Assembly (NCBI GenBank): GCA_031254455.1 | Contig: JAIRUI010000052.1 | Span: forward strand, 1-9,152 | DNA length: 9,152 nt | Direction: 5' to 3' | Source of the DNA: Chitinispirillales bacterium | GTDB taxonomy: Bacteria; Fibrobacterota; Chitinivibrionia; Chitinivibrionales; Chitinivibrionaceae | In this document: piece after piece, positions 5,541 through 9,152 of the stretch | Layout: each line of letters opens with the position of its first letter | Position numbering within the stretch: position 1 is the first letter of the stretch | Notes under the pieces: model-generated | Seen by the model: the letters and a program-made list of their open reading frames with translations, nothing else | Database searches by the model: none | Told to the model about the DNA's origin: nothing | Translations under genes and position numbers: made by a program

Positions 5541-8414
5541 CTGAGAAACAACTGCCTTCTCAAGTATTATTCCGTACTTTCTGTCGGATTTCTGCGGTTT
5601 GGCAATTGCAGTTTGTCCTTCGCGAAGGTCGGTGGTGAAAGTAACGATTAAATCACTCACCTTCAATGTTATTTGTCCGTCTTCGGGTTTGTAGTTTTGT
5701 GCGATAATATCACTTACCTTTACGGCAACATTATATTCTCCGTTTTGAAGATAATCATGTACCGTTAATGCGTTACCGTCTCTTACAGAACGAGAAGCCT
5801 GAGAATTTTCTCTTGGAGTAATCTCAAACTTCGGCTCTCCGCTTGTAAATGAATTTGTCTCGTTATCCGTTTCGCCTGTTGTCGTATCTGTCGCAAAACC
5901 GGAGTATCCTATCATTGTTTTTAAGATGTCAAACACACTGCCTACCGAATCTATACCGCTTCTTTTAACAGAAACCACGTCGGTTATCTCTTTTTCATCA
6001 TCCTCCGGATCTTCTTCGTATTTCTTTTTCGTCAAAGCGACATTAAGCGGCTTCTTTACTATTTCGTAGGCAATCGTATTGTTAGTCAAAACAAAATTGT
6101 TACGAATCGCCTGAGATTCTATTTCCACCGAAGCCTTATACAGTCCGTCATATACGCCTACCGCCGCTTGCCCGCCGTAAACCAGCAAACTAAGAGTATC
6201 GTATTTCTCTTCCCCCGTTTTAATCTTTGCTGTCGGAGCCTGAACCATCTTGTTATACACAAACGGTCCCGTATTTTCCCATTCTACCTTAATGTCCTTC
6301 TTAACGATAACATACGGTGTAGTATTACCAGTTAAGGTTATGTTGGCGTTAGGAGTCGTCAATATCGCTTCTGCATAATAAGTCCCGACGTTTATGCTCT
6401 CAAAATAAGGCGCAGCCTTTACCGGAAATGCAGGGTCGGTGCTTACGGCTGTCGGCACCTGTTGCTCGCCGTTATAAGTAAATGTCGTATTCTGCCATGT
6501 TACCAGAATAACTTTAGGATTGACGGTGTATTGCGCTATATTGCCCGTCAAAATAATGTTTGTATCGGGAGATACCGCTTCGGCGTTATAACTTCCGATA
6601 TTTGCCTGTCTTGTTTCCGGTTTTACATCTATGAGAAATCTTGAGTCGCTACTTATCGGTGTAGGCGCCTGTTGTTGCCCGTTCCACAAAAGCGTCGTGT
6701 TATACCAGTTTATCGAAATCTTTCGCTTTGCGATTGTAAAATTCAATTCTCTTTCGCCAAGGTATTCATATTCGTCTTTGCCTGTTATCGTTGCGGTTGC
6801 TGTTCCCGCGTTTACGTTGTTTTGATACTTGGCGTCAAAGTTTACTTTCTCGTATAATTTAACCCACGTGCCGCCAGAAAGAAGTTCTACAGTTCCAAGC
6901 GTCTTTTCCGTGTTGTCATAAACGTATTCTATTTCGGACAAACCGACTCTGTCGCCGCCATATACCGCATAAAGCGTGATATCCTGCACTACTCTGTCGG
7001 TTGAGAAATTCCACGGATATTTACCGTCAACGTCTTTAAACCAGCCGAAAAATACATTGTCCTCTTTTTCAGGGTTAGCGGCGAGTTTGCCGAGCAATTC
7101 GTAATAGTTTACCGTGACTGGCGGCGGAGTTGTCGTGCCACCTTGCGAATTAAACGTTACCTTGCATGGTATCGGAATCCATTTTGCCCAATACTCTCTG
7201 GATCCTATACTTTTATTAGGTATTTCCATAACAGGTGAGCCGGAAAATTCGGCGTTGTCAAACCATCCGCCAAAGGTATAGCCTATTTTTGTCGGCGATT
7301 TAAGCGTAATTGTCGGACTCTCGTATGTATAACTTGCAGGATTTGGATTACCGTCTTCATACGTCCCATCGTACATTTCGTACTTTATCGTGTATGTTTC
7401 AGGTGTCCATTTGGCGTAAAGTGTAGTATTTGCTGTTACTTTGTCACTGCTAAAAATCCATTGATTACTGCATCCTGACTCTTTATACCATCCGCCAAAG
7501 GTATAACCAGGTCTTGTCGGGTTGCCGGGTAATGTGGTGATTGTCGAGTTGTCGCGAATCCCTTTTATCTGACTTGAACTCGTCAACGAACCGCCAGTAC
7601 CGTTTACGTTTAATGTTACAGTCCAAAAGTATGTTACAATAATACGGGCTACACCGTGTCCGCCGTCGGAACCTTTCCCGCCTTTATTATAAAACTCACC
7701 GTAACCACCACCACCTGTGGCTGCCTGACGGTCACTCTTTCTGCCTCCTAAACCTCCCGGGCTATAAGAACCTTCTGTTAATGTTCCGGCATTACCACCT
7801 AAACTGCTTTTACCATGATCATGGTCTTTACGACCTTTTGCCCCCCTACCTCCCTCTACCGATTGCCAATTTGCTTTTGTTATTCTTGATGTATTCGGAT
7901 TATCGCTTGTCGTTCCGCCGGCTCCGCCACAATTCTCCAGATCATTACGATTGTCTGCTCCACCGCCTTTACCACCGTTCGCAGTAATTGTTATACCATC
8001 AACGGTAATCTTTGTTTCCTTACCACTATTTCCTGCATATCCGGCTGCAAAATTTGAACCATTCGAAGAATTATACGCACCGCCTGTCCCGAGCCCACCT
8101 ACACTTATACTGATGGCAGAGTTTCCTTTCACATTGAATTTTGCATAAGTCGCCGACCCGCCTCCGCCGCTACTGCCGGTTCCTTTATAATCTTTACCAA
8201 AAGGATGCCAATGATGCCCGCCCTGTCCGCCGCCGCCACTGCCAACGAGATAAGCCTCAATTTCCGCCGAATCGGTACACGTGTAACTGTAATTAGTGTA
8301 ACCGTTGTCAGTTGTGGCATAATATGATTGGTCATGATTCGCCGCATTCCCCGTTACACACAATGCGGCTATTGCCAATGCCGCCGCTTTTAGAAATTTG
8401 CCTTTGTTTTGCAT
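5304..8414 (-). CDS. large secreted modular surface protein with InlB-type and MBG-like repeats
   Basis: A 1036-aa exported protein of unknown function. It has a signal peptide (MQNKGKFLKAAALAIAALC, cleavage likely after GNA or GNAA, about 24-25), then a Gly-rich region (57-258), three InlB/Listeria-Bacteroides repeats (266-485, with GYTFGGW and TLYAKW motifs), four MBG/Ig-like modules (492-786), a diverged fifth (about 790-919) and a C-terminal FlgD-like beta domain (959-1036, VNLVVYDNTGNVVFES... NGVYLIIAEA... KLGVRR). Such tails resemble type IX-like sorting domains, so surface attachment or release is plausible; adhesion is a guess. The start at 8414 is chosen for its AAGGAG at 6 nt and compact signal peptide. 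An in-frame ATG at 8465 with GAGGA at 7 nt would add 17 charged residues and cannot be excluded. No catalytic domain is evident. The gene has a long leader and no neighbour in its transcript. Confidence 0.9.
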   Translation of the reverse strand: MQNKGKFLKAAALAIAALCVTGNAANHDQSYYATTDNGYTNYSYTCTDSAEIEAYLVGSGGGGQGGHHWHPFGKDYKGTGSSGGGGSATYAKFNVKGNSAISISVGGLGTGGAYNSSNGSNFAAGYAGNSGKETKITVDGITITANGGKGGGADNRNDLENCGGAGGTTSDNPNTSRITKANWQSVEGGRGAKGRKDHDHGKSSLGGNAGTLTEGSYSPGGLGGRKSDRQAATGGGGYGEFYNKGGKGSDGGHGVARIIVTYFWTVTLNVNGTGGSLTSSSQIKGIRDNSTITTLPGNPTRPGYTFGGWYKESGCSNQWIFSSDKVTANTTLYAKWTPETYTIKYEMYDGTYEDGNPNPASYTYESPTITLKSPTKIGYTFGGWFDNAEFSGSPVMEIPNKSIGSREYWAKWIPIPCKVTFNSQGGTTTPPPVTVNYYELLGKLAANPEKEDNVFFGWFKDVDGKYPWNFSTDRVVQDITLYAVYGGDRVGLSEIEYVYDNTEKTLGTVELLSGGTWVKLYEKVNFDAKYQNNVNAGTATATITGKDEYEYLGERELNFTIAKRKISINWYNTTLLWNGQQQAPTPISSDSRFLIDVKPETRQANIGSYNAEAVSPDTNIILTGNIAQYTVNPKVILVTWQNTTFTYNGEQQVPTAVSTDPAFPVKAAPYFESINVGTYYAEAILTTPNANITLTGNTTPYVIVKKDIKVEWENTGPFVYNKMVQAPTAKIKTGEEKYDTLSLLVYGGQAAVGVYDGLYKASVEIESQAIRNNFVLTNNTIAYEIVKKPLNVALTKKKYEEDPEDDEKEITDVVSVKRSGIDSVGSVFDILKTMIGYSGFATDTTTGETDNETNSFTSGEPKFEITPRENSQASRSVRDGNALTVHDYLQNGEYNVAVKVSDIIAQNYKPEDGQITLKVSDLIVTFTTDLREGQTAIAKPQKSDRKYGIILEKAVVSQSAKFIVKTPESAQVNLVVYDNTGNVVFESKSRNDKDILWNLTNNANRNVANGVYLIIAEAKSASGKTYKYSTKLGVRR
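6057..6941 (-). repeat. four tandem MBG/Ig-like modules in the surface protein
   Basis: Four roughly 70-residue modules follow each other. Each has a W-x-N-T or Y-x-Y-x-N opening (WYNTTLLWNGQQQAPT, WQNTTFTYNGEQQVPT, WENTGPFVYNKMVQAPT), a central G-x-Y strand (NIGSYNAEA, NVGTYYAEA, AVGVYDGLYKA) and a closing LTGN/LTNN strand before the next K-K linker. Modules two and three are closest to each other. This is the MBG/YDG-type pattern known from bacterial surface proteins and suggests internal duplication. Confidence 0.7.
6960..7619 (-). repeat. three InlB-type (Listeria-Bacteroides) repeats in the surface protein
   Basis: Three modules of about 70 residues each follow the family pattern: a V-T-F/L-N strand, a P-T-x-x-G-Y-T-F-G-G-W core (third copy VFFGWF) and a T-L-Y-A-K-W end (TLYAKW, EYWAKW, TLYAVY). 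Modules one and two share an identical 18-nt stretch, at 7263-7280 and 7488-7505, pointing to recent duplication or conversion. Confidence 0.8.
7641..8246 (-). other. glycine-rich N-terminal region of the surface protein
   Basis: About 200 residues with Gly-Gly and Gly-Gly-Gly runs (GSGGGGQGG, SSGGGGSA, GGKGGGAD, TGGGGYGE, GGKGSDGGHG) between short beta strands, rich in Asn, Ser and Lys. Similar regions occur in bacterial surface proteins and fibre proteins; no enzymatic motif is visible. A strand ARIIVTYFW closes the region before the InlB-type repeats. Confidence 0.7.
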
Positions 8415-8420
8415 AAAGCG

Positions 8421-8426
8421 CTCCTT
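8421..8426 (-). promoter_or_regulatory. ribosome binding site deciding the surface-protein start
   Basis: AAGGAG on the minus strand, 6 nt before the ATG at 8414. It competes with a second set, GAGGA 7 nt before the in-frame ATG at 8465. The internal site has the better match and gives a normal signal peptide. Confidence 0.6.
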
Positions 8427-8558
8427 GTTTAAAACATTTCTGATATTTATTACTCTCTTTTTCATTTGATTTTCCTCAAAGTATCTTATTTGTTATTGGC
8501 TGAGAACTCGTATTTTTTGAGAAATTTTTGTGCATGGCGGTGGAATAAGTTGAGCAAG

Positions 8559-8582
8559 TTTGTGAAAAGTATAAATCACAAA
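8559..8582. promoter_or_regulatory. inverted repeat TTTGTGA-N10-TCACAAA, possible operator
   Basis: Perfect 7-bp arms at 8559-8565 and 8576-8582 with a 10-nt spacer. On the minus strand the spacer contains TATACT, a 5-of-6 match to a -10 box. The half-site TGTGA resembles CRP/FNR-family half-sites, but the classic CRP spacing is 6 nt, so no regulator is assigned. Confidence 0.35.
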
Positions 8583-8607
8583 TTTTCGCTTATATGCCGA
8601 TATAGGT

Positions 8608-8630
8608 CTATATATATGTAATATATATAG
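8608..8630. repeat. perfect 10-bp inverted repeat of alternating TA
   Basis: CTATATATAT (8608-8617) and ATATATATAG (8621-8630) are exact reverse complements around GTA. It could form a cruciform in DNA or a hairpin in the leader RNA of the surface-protein gene, or arise simply from an AT dinucleotide tract. Confidence 0.6.
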
Positions 8631-8661
8631 TATAAAGTTTAATGTGTGTCGTACGCTATAC

Positions 8662-8724
<63 letters not shown>

Positions 8725-8811
8725 GGGTTTTGTTAATATTTGCAAAAATTCTTTCATTTTGTTTCTTTCTCTGTTTTCATCACGTTGGGCTGCCGAATAA
8801 TCAATTTATAT

Positions 8812-8829
8812 AAAAATAATATTATTTTT
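8812..8829. repeat. 18-bp perfect AT palindrome
   Basis: AAAAATAAT (8812-8820) is directly followed by its reverse complement. The A-tract / T-tract layout could give a weak bidirectional terminator, but the stem contains no G-C pair. Confidence 0.35.
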
Positions 8830-8850
8830 GCAAGAAAGCAAGAAAATCTT

Positions 8851-8869
8851 ATAAAAGCATATCTTTTAT
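8851..8869 (-). terminator. weak stem-loop just after queF
   Basis: ATAAAAG (8851-8857) pairs with CTTTTAT (8863-8869) around a 5-nt loop, immediately after the queF stop on the minus strand. The downstream stretch is only moderately T-rich, so termination is plausible but weak. Confidence 0.35.
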
Positions 8870-9152
8870 CTAAAACTCTCTGACATGCGATTTTAAATTT
8901 TCAAAAACAGATTCGGCGCAGGCGGGACGAGAAGTCGGGCTTTCGACTACCACCGTCGTATTCACGTTACCGCGCGGAAAAAAATCTCCTACTACGCGAA
9001 GCCAGCGCGGCGAAAGATTTTTGGTAAGTTCGTCAAAAATAAAATTTATCGCTCTTTCGTGAAACGTTCCGATGTTTCTAAACGAATTAAGATACAGTTT
9101 CCATGATTTTAACTCTACGCATTTTTTATCAGGCAGGTAATAAATTTCGATT
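8870..9152 (-). CDS. queF: NADPH-dependent 7-cyano-7-deazaguanine reductase QueF, C-terminal part
   Basis: QueF reduces the nitrile preQ0 to preQ1, the last free-base step before queuosine is built into tRNA. Only the last 93 residues and the TAG stop lie in the window; the gene enters from the right edge. The visible part opens YYLPDKKCVELKSWKLYLNS, which contains the QueF signature E-(L/S)-K-(S/A)-x-K-(L/Y)-Y used in NADPH binding, followed by SFRNIGTFHE with the substrate-binding His-Glu pair. PRWLRVVGDFFPRG then matches the family's C-terminal strand and R-G turn. The catalytic Cys and Asp would lie upstream, outside the window, so activity cannot be judged. The layout fits the short (unimodular, Bacillus-like) type, whose C-terminus ends soon after this point. 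Identification is strong. The frame was read by hand from the reverse complement. Confidence 0.92.
   Translation of the reverse strand, partial: IEIYYLPDKKCVELKSWKLYLNSFRNIGTFHERAINFIFDELTKNLSPRWLRVVGDFFPRGNVNTTVVVESPTSRPACAESVFENLKSHVREF

Noticed and set aside
5145..5651. Plus-strand 168-residue open frame containing SLRAKRSNP
   Set aside because: It translates the dispersed repeat and then runs antisense through the 3' end of the surface-protein gene; no coding signal of its own.
6960..8246. Regular repeats that might be taken for a CRISPR array
   Set aside because: The repetition is at protein-module level inside one open frame, with unequal spacing and diverged copies.
8398..8414. Possible lipobox around the cysteine in the signal peptide (AIAALC)
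   Set aside because: The residue before Cys is Leu, not Gly/Ala/Ser, and a good signal peptidase I site (GNAA) follows; an ordinary secreted protein is more likely than a lipoprotein.

Overview
The window looks like chromosomal DNA of an AT-leaning bacterium with a Gram-negative-type envelope, probably a gut or anaerobic lineage. It combines an inner-membrane LapA-like protein, a very large secreted modular protein with InlB-type and MBG-type repeats, and a C-terminal domain resembling FlgD-like or type IX-like sorting tails. That mix would fit Fibrobacterota or a Bacteroidota-like group. This placement is inference from protein architecture only; no marker gene in the window settles it.

Left part (1-3787, minus strand): a three-gene operon read right to left. 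It holds an unusually long phosphohexomutase (708 aa), a 105-aa LapA-domain membrane protein and a rhodanese-less ThiI. Consecutive genes overlap by 4 nt (ATGA and GTGA), so they are probably co-transcribed and translationally coupled. A good SD and a perfect TATAAT lie just upstream of the mutase. Beyond the thiI stop, positions 1-122 look like the end of an insertion sequence: terminal-repeat-like sequence beside the thiI stop and the first 13 codons of a possible transposase running off the edge.

Middle (3788-5303): a divergent intergenic region with candidate promoters for both directions, then a complete dihydrouridine synthase on the plus strand. After it comes a 339-bp convergent intergenic region with three copies (two direct, one inverted) of a dispersed repeat related to CGTCATTGCGAG...GAAGCAATCC.

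Right part (5304-9152, minus strand): a roughly 1036-aa secreted, mosaic surface protein (signal peptide, Gly-rich region, three InlB-type repeats, four to five MBG-like modules, FlgD-like tail). Its roughly 400-bp leader holds a (GA)n microsatellite directly downstream of a consensus TTGACA promoter and two well-formed inverted repeats. At the right edge is the C-terminal part of QueF.

Three unrelated transcription units carry tRNA-modification enzymes: ThiI (s4U8), Dus (dihydrouridine) and QueF (queuosine precursor). The most interesting parts are the surface-protein locus with its possible length-variable leader and the mutase with extra N- and C-terminal segments. I saw no CRISPR array, tRNA or rRNA gene, or clear defence system.
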